The position numbers and the translations under genes were made by a program. From Inquilinus limosus DSM 16000 (GTDB lineage: Bacteria > Pseudomonadota > Alphaproteobacteria > DSM-16000 > Inquilinaceae): a stretch of 64,000 nucleotides of DNA. The first letter of the stretch is position 1. The number at the start of each line of letters is the position of its first letter. Shown one piece after another: positions 56,649-62,798 of the stretch. Where the stretch lies: the NCBI RefSeq assembly GCF_000423185.1, contig NZ_AUHM01000036.1, positions 1 to 64,000 on the forward strand. Direction: 5' to 3'. The notes beneath the pieces were generated by a model that saw nothing but the letters and a program-made list of their open reading frames with translations, had not been told where the DNA came from and searched no databases.

Positions 56649-56839
56649 TCTAGGCTCCGGTAAACCCAACAAGATCCAGCTACGGTAGCTCTAGTCGGCC
56701 GATGACGCTTGTCGCTTACGCACCGTCGCATCGGCCTACAGAGGCTATAGTATCCCAAATAATTCTCGGCAAGCCGATGGATACAGACTTCTCATCGAGC
56801 GCGGGTGCAGTTGAGAAGCGACATTGGCTCGTCGCTGTA
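56649..56839. other. Gap upstream of the AT-rich ATPase (island boundary)
   Basis: 191 bp of intermediate base composition. It carries the palindrome and inverted repeat described separately. The shift back to ordinary high-GC DNA occurs near 56820. No integrase gene, tRNA or direct repeat marking a clean attachment site was found. Confidence 0.5.
56678..56690. promoter_or_regulatory. Odd palindrome 30 bp before the AT-rich ATPase
   Basis: AGCTAC-G-GTAGCT, perfect 6-bp arms about a central G. A larger inverted repeat (GGCCGATG at 56697-56700/56704 with CATCGGCC at 56729-56736) lies just beyond. Either could be an operator or a scar of the inserted segment. No binding protein can be named. 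Confidence 0.4.
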
Positions 56840-57160
56840 TCAGATCGCCCACCACCAGCGCAGCCGGCGCATCAGCCCGGGGCCGACCGGGCGCGGCAGT
56901 AGCCCGGCCCGGCCGCCGCCGAAGGCGCGGGAGACGACCTCCGGCGCGGCGAAGCCGAAGGCGATCGCCTCCTTGGCCTCGTCGGCCTGGCCCAGCAGCG
57001 CCGCCAGCCCACCCAGCAGGACCAGGCCGGCGAACATCAGCCAGAAGAACCAGTCGCGCAGGAACTGCGGCGCGCCGTCGTGCCGGCCCTTGATCAGCCG
57101 CAGCAGGTCCGGCAGCGCCCCGCCGAGGCAGCCCAGGGCGAAGATCTCCCCATCGGTCAT
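56840..57160 (-). CDS. Small membrane protein, hypothetical
   Basis: 106 residues with one or two membrane helices (FFWLMFAGLVLLGGLAALLG). The N-terminal MTDGEIFALGCLGGALPDLLR leads to a basic patch, and the C-terminus is tryptophan-rich and basic (LMRRLRWWWAI). ATG 57160 chosen; a TTG 21 nt upstream is in frame. No family recognised. Holin-like and other toxin-like roles are not excluded. Separate from the AT-rich gene by composition. Confidence 0.55.
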   Translation of the reverse strand: MTDGEIFALGCLGGALPDLLRLIKGRHDGAPQFLRDWFFWLMFAGLVLLGGLAALLGQADEAKEAIAFGFAAPEVVSRAFGGGRAGLLPRPVGPGLMRRLRWWWAI

Positions 57161-57195
57161 GGCGCGTCCCCCGATTGACAATCGGGATGACGGTT

Positions 57196-57216
57196 ATCAT
57201 CTCTGGTTCAGATGAT
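57196..57216. promoter_or_regulatory. Inverted repeat in the hypothetical/SDR divergent promoter
   Basis: ATCATCT and AGATGAT arms, 7 bp each, around a 7-nt centre, 92 bp upstream of the SDR start. The flanks repeat the ATCAT/GATGA theme (GGATGACGG before, GGTCATCAT after), a typical operator layout. No local regulator gene sits beside it. Confidence 0.5.
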
Positions 57217-57307
57217 GGTCATCATATAAAGATCGTCGTCCGCAGGCCGCCGGGAGAAGCCGGGCGGCGCTTCCCATTCGCCGCCCGGTGGGGCGCAGGA
57301 GACCGTG

Positions 57308-58081
57308 ATGAGGTTGAAGGACAAGGTGGCGCTGATCACCGGCGGCAATGCCGGCATCGGCCTGGCGACGGCGCGGCTGTTCGTGGCCGAGGGCGCGAAG
57401 GTGGCGATCACCGGGCGCAACCGCGAGACGCTGGACGCCGCGGCGCGCGAGCTGGGCGACGCCGCCCTGGCGCTGCAGGCCGACGCCACCGATGTCGCGG
57501 CGCTGGAACGGGCGACGGCCGAGGCGGCGCGGCGCTTCGGACCGCTCGACATCGTCTTCGCCAATGCCGGGATCGGCGGCGCCACGCCGCTGGGCCAGAC
57601 CGGCCTCGCGGCGTTCGAGCAAATCATCCGCACCAACCTGACCGGCGTGTTCTTCACCGTGCAGGCGGCGCTGCCGCATCTGAAGGACGGCGCCTCGATC
57701 ATCCTCAACGGCTCGGTGCACAGCCTGCTCGGGGTGCCGGGCTATTCCGCCTATGCCGCGGCCAAGGGCGGGGTGCGCGCGATGGGCCGGGTGCTGGCGT
57801 CGGAGCTGTCGCCGCGCGGCATCCGGGTGAACGTGGTCTCGCCCGGCGCCACCGACACCGAGATCTGGTCCGGCATCGCGCCGACGCCGGAGGCCCGTGC
57901 GGGGCTGGTGCAGCGCCTCAGCCAGGCCATCCCGCTCGCCCGCTTCGGCCGGCCGGAGGAGGTGGCGCGGACCGTGCTGTTCCTGGCCTCGGACGAGTCG
58001 AGCAACGTCCAGGGGGCGGAGCTCTTCGTCGACGGCGGCACCACCGGCTCGCCCGCGGGGGCGCCGATCTACAGAGGGTAG
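57308..58081 (+). CDS. SDR family oxidoreductase
   Basis: 257 residues, classical SDR. Cofactor motif TGGNAGIG, NAGIGGATPLG, the catalytic serine in ILNGSVHSLLG, active-site YAAAK (GYSAYAAAKGGVRAM), PGATDTEIW and the C-terminal VQGAELFVDGGTTG. This set matches glucose-1-dehydrogenase-like or FabG-like SDRs. The exact substrate is unknown. ATG 57308 is preferred over a GTG at 57305. Composition is high-GC, unlike the two AT-rich genes on either side. Confidence 0.92.
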   Translation: MRLKDKVALITGGNAGIGLATARLFVAEGAKVAITGRNRETLDAAARELGDAALALQADATDVAALERATAEAARRFGPLDIVFANAGIGGATPLGQTGLAAFEQIIRTNLTGVFFTVQAALPHLKDGASIILNGSVHSLLGVPGYSAYAAAKGGVRAMGRVLASELSPRGIRVNVVSPGATDTEIWSGIAPTPEARAGLVQRLSQAIPLARFGRPEEVARTVLFLASDESSNVQGAELFVDGGTTGSPAGAPIYRG

Positions 58082-58129
58082 GCACGGTTGCACTTCGCGG
58101 GCTGATGTCGGCCCGCGAAGCCTGCATGA

Positions 58130-58747
58130 TTATAACTTTACTCTTTCCCATATGTGATTGAACAACGTCATATCGGCCAAGAAAATTGTCGGAATGTCAT
58201 TAGTTACAGAGCTTTCATCAAAGAGTTTTCCATTGTTTAAATCTATCATTTGGAATTTCGAATCTGAAAAATTTCCTTTCCTTAGATATTGTATCATAGT
58301 ATATATTCCAATTCCTGCGATCGTTTGATTTAATTTTGGAGCCTCCGTATTCCAAATATGTAGAGTGTATTTGATTCCATTAAATGTGTAGGATATCTCT
58401 GGTTTGATCCTGAGGATAAATGAGCAATCTTTAGGAGATTTGTTATAAGATGGTGGCGATAAAAAGGTAGGGCTAGGGATTTGTTTTTTCCACCACTTCA
58501 TAAATTGTTTCACACGATCTTCGTTTCTCTGTCTCTGTGACTGCCTGGAAATGTAAGCTAATTTCTTTGGCACATCAGAAATTCCGAATTGCTCCTGTGC
58601 TAAAGCGGGAGCAATTTTTTTGACGCCATTATAATAGTCATGCCCACCGTTCCTGTTCGCAAGCTTGTCTATTTCCGATATCTTTCTACCTGTTGACTGC
58701 ATTGAGCAAATTTTTAGAAACGTCGTTAATGAGACGCCGTCCGACAT
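58130..58747 (-). CDS. AT-rich orphan protein of unknown function
   Basis: 205 residues, start ATG 58747 with GGAG 7 nt before. Composition is strikingly AT-rich (many AAA, ATT, TTT and TAT codons), unlike the neighbours. No membrane helix. Basic N-terminal half (RQSQRQRNEDRVKQFMKWWKK) and a beta-strand-rich C-terminal half (SFILRIKPEISYTFNGIKYT, FQMIDLNNGKLFDESSV). I do not recognise the family. It stands alone, 49 bp after the SDR stop on the opposite strand, and is probably acquired. Confidence 0.7.
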   Translation of the reverse strand: MSDGVSLTTFLKICSMQSTGRKISEIDKLANRNGGHDYYNGVKKIAPALAQEQFGISDVPKKLAYISRQSQRQRNEDRVKQFMKWWKKQIPSPTFLSPPSYNKSPKDCSFILRIKPEISYTFNGIKYTLHIWNTEAPKLNQTIAGIGIYTMIQYLRKGNFSDSKFQMIDLNNGKLFDESSVTNDIPTIFLADMTLFNHIWERVKL

Positions 58748-58970
58748 TCTCAATCTCCACAAATAAGCAGAATACCTGATAATAATAGCATAAATTGCGA
58801 TCGTCGCTACTGCTGCGACCTTACTGCCTCGACTTTTCGAAGAGAATCGGTATAGCTGATGGCGAAAGGCTTGGATCTACCCGCCAGCCTCTCCATCATC
58901 GCATTCAGCACCCGGGCGGCGCAGGCTTACGCCTGGGCTTTGCAGCTGCTATCACGGAAGGTAGCGGCCC
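58748..58970. other. Upstream region of the AT-rich orphan gene
   Basis: 223 bp. The first ~55 bp (GATAATAATAGCATAAATTG and around) are AT-rich and should hold the orphan promoter. Composition returns to high GC after about 58880. A short inverted repeat of GCTTACGC/GCGTAAGC type was looked for and not convincingly found. No gene seen. Confidence 0.45.
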
Positions 58971-60068
58971 TCACCCCGGCGGGAACACCACCATGTTCGG
59001 GCTGCCGATCGGCAGGTACTGGCCGGTGAATTCCAGCCGGCCGGACTGCGCGTCGACCCGGAACAGGGTGACGTTGTCGCTGCGCCGGTTGCAGGCGAAC
59101 AGGAACCGCCCGGTCGGGTCCAGCGCCACGTGGTTGGGATAGTCGCCGCGGGTCCATTCCGCGTCCAGCCAGCGCAGCGTGCCGTCGGGCCCGACCGCGA
59201 AGATGGCGATGCTGTTGTGCAGCCGGTTGCCGGAATAGAGGAAGCGGCCGTCGCGGCTGATCGCCAGCGCCGAGGCGAAGCTGGAGCCGGCGAAGCCCGG
59301 CGGCAACGCGCTCAGCTGCTGCCGGAACGTGGCGCGGCCGGTCGCCGGGTCCCAGTCGTGCACAGCCAGCTGCGACGCCTCCTCATAGGTCGTGTAGAGC
59401 ACCCGGCCGTTCGGGTGGAAGGCGAGGTGGCGCGGCCCGGCTCCGGCGGAGGCAGGGAAGAAGGGTGGGTCGGCCGGGCGCAGCGCCCCGGCGGCCTCGT
59501 CCAGGGTCCAGACATGGATCCGGTCCTGGCCGAGATCGGTGCTCAGCACGAAGCGGCCGGCGGTCTCGATGATATGGGCGTGCGACCCGTCATGGCCGCT
59601 GATGGCGAAGCTGCCGGGCGGCGCGGCCTCGGCCCGGTCCGGCCCGACCGGCCCCTCGGGCGCCTGCACGTCGGTGGCGGGGCCCAGCGACCCGTCCGCC
59701 GCGATCGGCAGCACCGCCAGCCGGCCGTCGCCGTAATTCGCTACCAGCAGGTGCCGCCCGCCGGGATGGACGCTGCCATGCGCCGGGATGGTGCCGCCGG
59801 AGCCGACGGTGTTCAGCGCCGTGAGATCGCCGCTGTCCCGGTCCACCCGATAGGCGGTGACGGCGCCCTGCGCCGCGTCCCCGAAGCTGTCGATCTCGTT
59901 GACGGCATAGGCGTGCCGGCCGTCCGGGGCGAAGGCCAACCAGGACGGGCTCGGCCCGGCGACGCTCCTCAGCGCCTCCAGCCGGCCCGTCTCCGCCTCC
60001 AGCCGGGCCAGGGTGATGCCCTCGCCGTTGCCGGCGGCTCCCGTGTAGCTGCAGATGTAGACCAGCAT
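58971..60068 (-). CDS. Lactonase family protein (6-phosphogluconolactonase/PgL-like beta-propeller)
   Basis: 365 residues, seven-bladed propeller of the Pgl/YbhE kind. Blade repeats: WLAFAPDGRHAYAVNEI, GSVHPGGRHLLVANYGDGRL, IETAGRFVLSTDLGQDRIHVW, LAFHPNGRVLYTTYEEASQL, LAISRDGRFLYSGNRL, VALDPTGRFLFACNRRSDNVTL. NYGDGRL and DLGQDRI carry the usual active-site-lining polar residues. No signal peptide, so cytosolic; consistent with hydrolysis of a sugar-phosphate lactone. Divergent from the DUF3297 gene. Confidence 0.88.
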   Translation of the reverse strand: MLVYICSYTGAAGNGEGITLARLEAETGRLEALRSVAGPSPSWLAFAPDGRHAYAVNEIDSFGDAAQGAVTAYRVDRDSGDLTALNTVGSGGTIPAHGSVHPGGRHLLVANYGDGRLAVLPIAADGSLGPATDVQAPEGPVGPDRAEAAPPGSFAISGHDGSHAHIIETAGRFVLSTDLGQDRIHVWTLDEAAGALRPADPPFFPASAGAGPRHLAFHPNGRVLYTTYEEASQLAVHDWDPATGRATFRQQLSALPPGFAGSSFASALAISRDGRFLYSGNRLHNSIAIFAVGPDGTLRWLDAEWTRGDYPNHVALDPTGRFLFACNRRSDNVTLFRVDAQSGRLEFTGQYLPIGSPNMVVFPPG

Positions 60069-60181
60069 CGCCCATCCCCGTCGTTCGGGTCGTTGCGGAT
60101 CCCGATACCACCCGTCTCGCGCATTGTCAGCGCCGCCGCGCGCGGCTATCACGCGCCGATCCGCCGCCTGCCGGGAGCCGA

Positions 60182-60436
60182 ATGATGAGCGACACCCCGC
60201 CCGACCGCCTGTCGGTCAATCCGAACAGCCCGCATTTCGACGAGGCCGCGCTGCGCCGCGGCGTCGGGGTGCGCTTCAACGGCACCGAGCGCACCAATGT
60301 CGAGGAGTACTGCGTCAGCGAGGGCTGGGTCCGCCTGGCCATGGGCAAGGCGCTGGACCGCCGCGGCAACCCGCTGACGATGAAGATGAGCGGCACGGTC
60401 GAGCCCTATTTCCGGGACGAGCCGCCGAAGGGCTGA
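60182..60436 (+). CDS. DUF3297 family protein
   Basis: 84 residues. RLSVNPNSPHFDEAALRRGVGVRFNGTE (around residues 9-36), VEEYCVSEGWVRLAMGKALDR and GNPLTMKMSGTVEPYF follow the pattern of the small DUF3297 family, widespread in proteobacteria and of unknown function. Two ATGs (60182, 60185). The last 31 nt overlap the 3' end of the opposite-strand racemase-like gene. Confidence 0.85.
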   Translation: MMSDTPPDRLSVNPNSPHFDEAALRRGVGVRFNGTERTNVEEYCVSEGWVRLAMGKALDRRGNPLTMKMSGTVEPYFRDEPPKG

Positions 60437-60996
60437 GCGCCGGCGCCGAGGGACCGCAGCGCCGCGTCCAGCGCCGCCTCCAGCGGCTCGATCACGGTGA
60501 CGGCATGGCCGCGCGCCGTCAGCTCCGACCGCAGCCGCGCCGCGACCTCGGCCCGCCCGGTGCTGCCGACCAGCAGCACGGCCGCGCCGGCCTCGACGGC
60601 GGCCAGGGCATGGCCCAGCGGGTCCTGCGCCAGCATCCCGGCGTCCAGCCAGGCGCGCTTGCGGCGGCGGGCCAGGCGGCGCATCTCCTCGCCCGGGCCG
60701 ATCACCGGGATCGCCGCCACCGCCGCCCGCGCCTCGTCCAGCCCGACATCGGAGGTGCAGTCGATGATCACGGCGTCGATGCCGTCGCGCTCGGCCTCCT
60801 CGATCCGGCGCAGCACGCCCGGCCGGGCGGCCTCGACATCGGCGTCGCCGCGCACCGCCGGGGGGCCGTCCGCGTTCTGGACATGGCTCAGCGCCACCCC
60901 CGGCCGGGCCAGCCGGGCGAGGTCGTCGCGGATCGCCGCCAGCGTCTCCGGCCGCGGATCCGTCGTCGGAGCGACCAGCCGGATCTTCAGGACCAT
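60406..60996 (-). CDS. Asp/Glu/hydantoin racemase-like protein with one catalytic Cys missing
   Basis: 196 residues of the Asp/Glu racemase superfamily: IRLVAPTTDPRPETLAAI, the first conserved cysteine C80 in IIDCTSDVG, GVLRRIEEAERDGIDAVI and a late VEAGAAVLLVGSTGRAEV. In two-base racemases the late motif reads GCT; here it is GST (S145), so a true two-base racemase is unlikely. It could be a decarboxylase-like or isomerase-like relative. The start overlaps the vsr stop by 10 nt. Confidence 0.78.
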   Translation of the reverse strand: MVLKIRLVAPTTDPRPETLAAIRDDLARLARPGVALSHVQNADGPPAVRGDADVEAARPGVLRRIEEAERDGIDAVIIDCTSDVGLDEARAAVAAIPVIGPGEEMRRLARRRKRAWLDAGMLAQDPLGHALAAVEAGAAVLLVGSTGRAEVAARLRSELTARGHAVTVIEPLEAALDAALRSLGAGAQPFGGSSRK

Positions 60997-61439
60997 GCCG
61001 CAGGGTGGGCCGGATCGGGCGGGAAGGGAAGGCGGCAGACGCGCTCGCCGATCAGCCGCCGCAGCTCCCCGCTGTCCTCGGTCTCGCATTCCCACAGCAC
61101 CACGACGCGCCAGCCGGCGGCGGCCAGCGCTGCGGCGGCCCGGGCGTCGCGCTCGGCATTGGCCCGGAACTTCTCGGCCCAGTAGTCGGGCCGGGTCAGC
61201 GGCCGCCGCGCCTTGCGGCAGCCGGCGTGCTGGTGCCAGAAGCAGCCATGCACGAACAGGGCGACGCGCCGCTTCGGCAGCACCATGTCGGGCGTGCCGG
61301 GCAGGTCGCGCCGGTGCAGCCGGAAGCGCAGCCCCAGGGCGTGCGCGGCCCGGCGGGCGCGGCGCTCGGGCGTGGTGTCCTTGCCCTTGATCCGGGCCAT
61401 CAGCCGGGATCTCTCTTCGGGCGTCAGCCGGTCGGCCAT
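60987..61439 (-). CDS. vsr: Very short patch repair endonuclease Vsr
   Basis: 150 residues. It nicks DNA at T:G mismatches that arise from deamination of 5-methylcytosine. N-terminal SRLMARIKGKDTTPERR (helix and catalytic region), PGTPDMVLPKRRVALFVHGCFWHQH (the core with the metal-site aspartate and histidine), and AGWRVVVLWECETED. It normally accompanies a Dcm-type cytosine methyltransferase. None is in the window. Intact in length; a 5' partner could lie elsewhere. Confidence 0.93.
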   Translation of the reverse strand: MADRLTPEERSRLMARIKGKDTTPERRARRAAHALGLRFRLHRRDLPGTPDMVLPKRRVALFVHGCFWHQHAGCRKARRPLTRPDYWAEKFRANAERDARAAAALAAAGWRVVVLWECETEDSGELRRLIGERVCRLPFPPDPAHPAAWS

Positions 61440-61548
61440 GCCGGGCCTCCGGGTGGCGGGCCTGCCTTGTCCGCCACCGGCCCGGCCGGGCCAATCCGGT
61501 TCTTGCGCTGGTGTCAGGTGGGTGCGGTTCGGGCCATCGCTGAAGACG

Positions 61549-62334
61549 TCATCGTGGCGGGAAACCGCTGCGAAGGACGCCGATGCGCTTCACACCGAAA
61601 TCGTAGTTGAGCGCCGTGATTCCATAAGGCGTCATGCCGACCACGAACTGCCGTCGCTCATGATCGCGGAAATAGAACAGGTGATAGCCGCTGGCATAGA
61701 TCACGATGTCTCCCGGGTTCGGTGCGCCGTCATCACGCGGCAGGCTGGCGAGATCAGCGTTCGGCGGTAGCCTGTGCAGCTGTTGCAGCACCAGCTTCGC
61801 GAAGCCCGGCGAGGTGTAACCGCCCTCCTTGGTGTTGGCGAGACCCCAGCGCAGCTGGCCCAGAAACCGCTGCACCACATCCAGCACTTCGACGGCCGGG
61901 CCATTCTCCATGTACATCAACTTGAGCTCACCCCAGTCGAACTTGTAGACCTGCCGACTGAGGTCGAACGCCTCGTCAAGGGCCTGCTGCGCCGCCGCCA
62001 GCTGCTTCTCCAACGCCGCGACCTGCGCCTGCAGCGCGGTCGTCTGATCGGCGGTCGATCGCAGGTTAGTCTGGGCCTCCGTCAGCTCGGCCTGGGCCTC
62101 GTCGGCCTTGGCGATGGCTGCCCTCACCTCCCGGGTCACCTCATCCAGCTGCCGGTTCGCGCTGTCCAGCTTCTGGTTCGCTTGGTCGAGTGCGCGCAGC
62201 GTGATGAACAGCATCAGGCCGGCGACCGCCACCGTGGCGATGCTCAACACGACGGTGCGAAGCAGGGATCGGCGATGGCCCTCCTCGATCCGGTCGCGCA
62301 ACTGCTGGTAGCTCGACTGCTGTGCGACTGCCAT
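61549..62334 (-). CDS. Membrane-anchored coiled-coil protein, unknown function
   Basis: 261 residues. One membrane helix (LRTVVLSIATVAVAGLMLFI, about 26-45), then a long alanine/glutamine-rich coiled coil (about 47-120: TREVRAAIAKADEAQAELTE and so on). The C-terminal ~115 residues form a compact domain ending PGDIVIYASGYHLFYFRDHE, RQFVVGMTPYGITALNYDFG. The PGDIV-Y-H pattern recalls NlpC/P60 or CHAP peptidase cores, but no full catalytic triad can be assigned. Its ATG is 1 bp after the stop of the small membrane gene. Confidence 0.7.
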   Translation of the reverse strand: MAVAQQSSYQQLRDRIEEGHRRSLLRTVVLSIATVAVAGLMLFITLRALDQANQKLDSANRQLDEVTREVRAAIAKADEAQAELTEAQTNLRSTADQTTALQAQVAALEKQLAAAQQALDEAFDLSRQVYKFDWGELKLMYMENGPAVEVLDVVQRFLGQLRWGLANTKEGGYTSPGFAKLVLQQLHRLPPNADLASLPRDDGAPNPGDIVIYASGYHLFYFRDHERRQFVVGMTPYGITALNYDFGVKRIGVLRSGFPPR

Positions 62335-62335
62335 C

Positions 62336-62677
62336 TCATACCCCCAGGAACTTGGCGTAGAGCTTTCGGAGCAACTCCTGTTCGCTGTCCTTGTCGAGCA
62401 CCGATGGGTTGAGCCGGATCGCCTGCAGGGTCTTGATCCGCTCCCAGCGCGACCAGCAGTTGTTGAAGGGGAACAGCCCTGCGACGCCGACAACGGCACC
62501 GATGCTTTGGACAATCATCTCGACGTTGGGAGGGCTGGGTTGGATCAAGCTGGAGAAAGCGCCGAACACGCCGAGCGAGCCGATACACAGGAGCAGCACA
62601 CCCGCCGCCAGTTGGAGCCGGATGGATTGCCGGTCCAGAGCTATGAAGTGGTCAAAATCAAGTACCGCGTCCGCCAT
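62336..62677 (-). CDS. Small two-helix membrane protein, partner of the coiled-coil protein
   Basis: 113 residues with two membrane helices (LAAGVLLLCIGSLGVFGAFS and MIVQSIGAVVGVAGLFPFNN), then a basic, helical cytosolic tail (WERIKTLQAIRLNPSVLDKD, EQELLRKLYAKFL). No family recognised. The layout resembles small two-helix proteins found in conflict or effector systems, but that is only an impression. Start ATG 62677. The gene is tightly joined (1 bp) to the downstream coiled-coil gene. Confidence 0.65.
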   Translation of the reverse strand: MADAVLDFDHFIALDRQSIRLQLAAGVLLLCIGSLGVFGAFSSLIQPSPPNVEMIVQSIGAVVGVAGLFPFNNCWSRWERIKTLQAIRLNPSVLDKDSEQELLRKLYAKFLGV

Positions 62678-62798
62678 ATGGGTGACGTCGCTCCGGGCGG
62701 CGATCTCGTCATCCGGGAGCCGCCGCACATATGGTACCATCCCTCGGACATTGTGGCCAATCCGCTCCTCCTGAAGCGGATCGGCCGGCCGTCCGGCC

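Noticed and set aside
55292..58970. Prophage or integrative element around the AT-rich genes
   Set aside because: No integrase, recombinase, tRNA target, structural phage gene or convincing direct-repeat boundary was seen.
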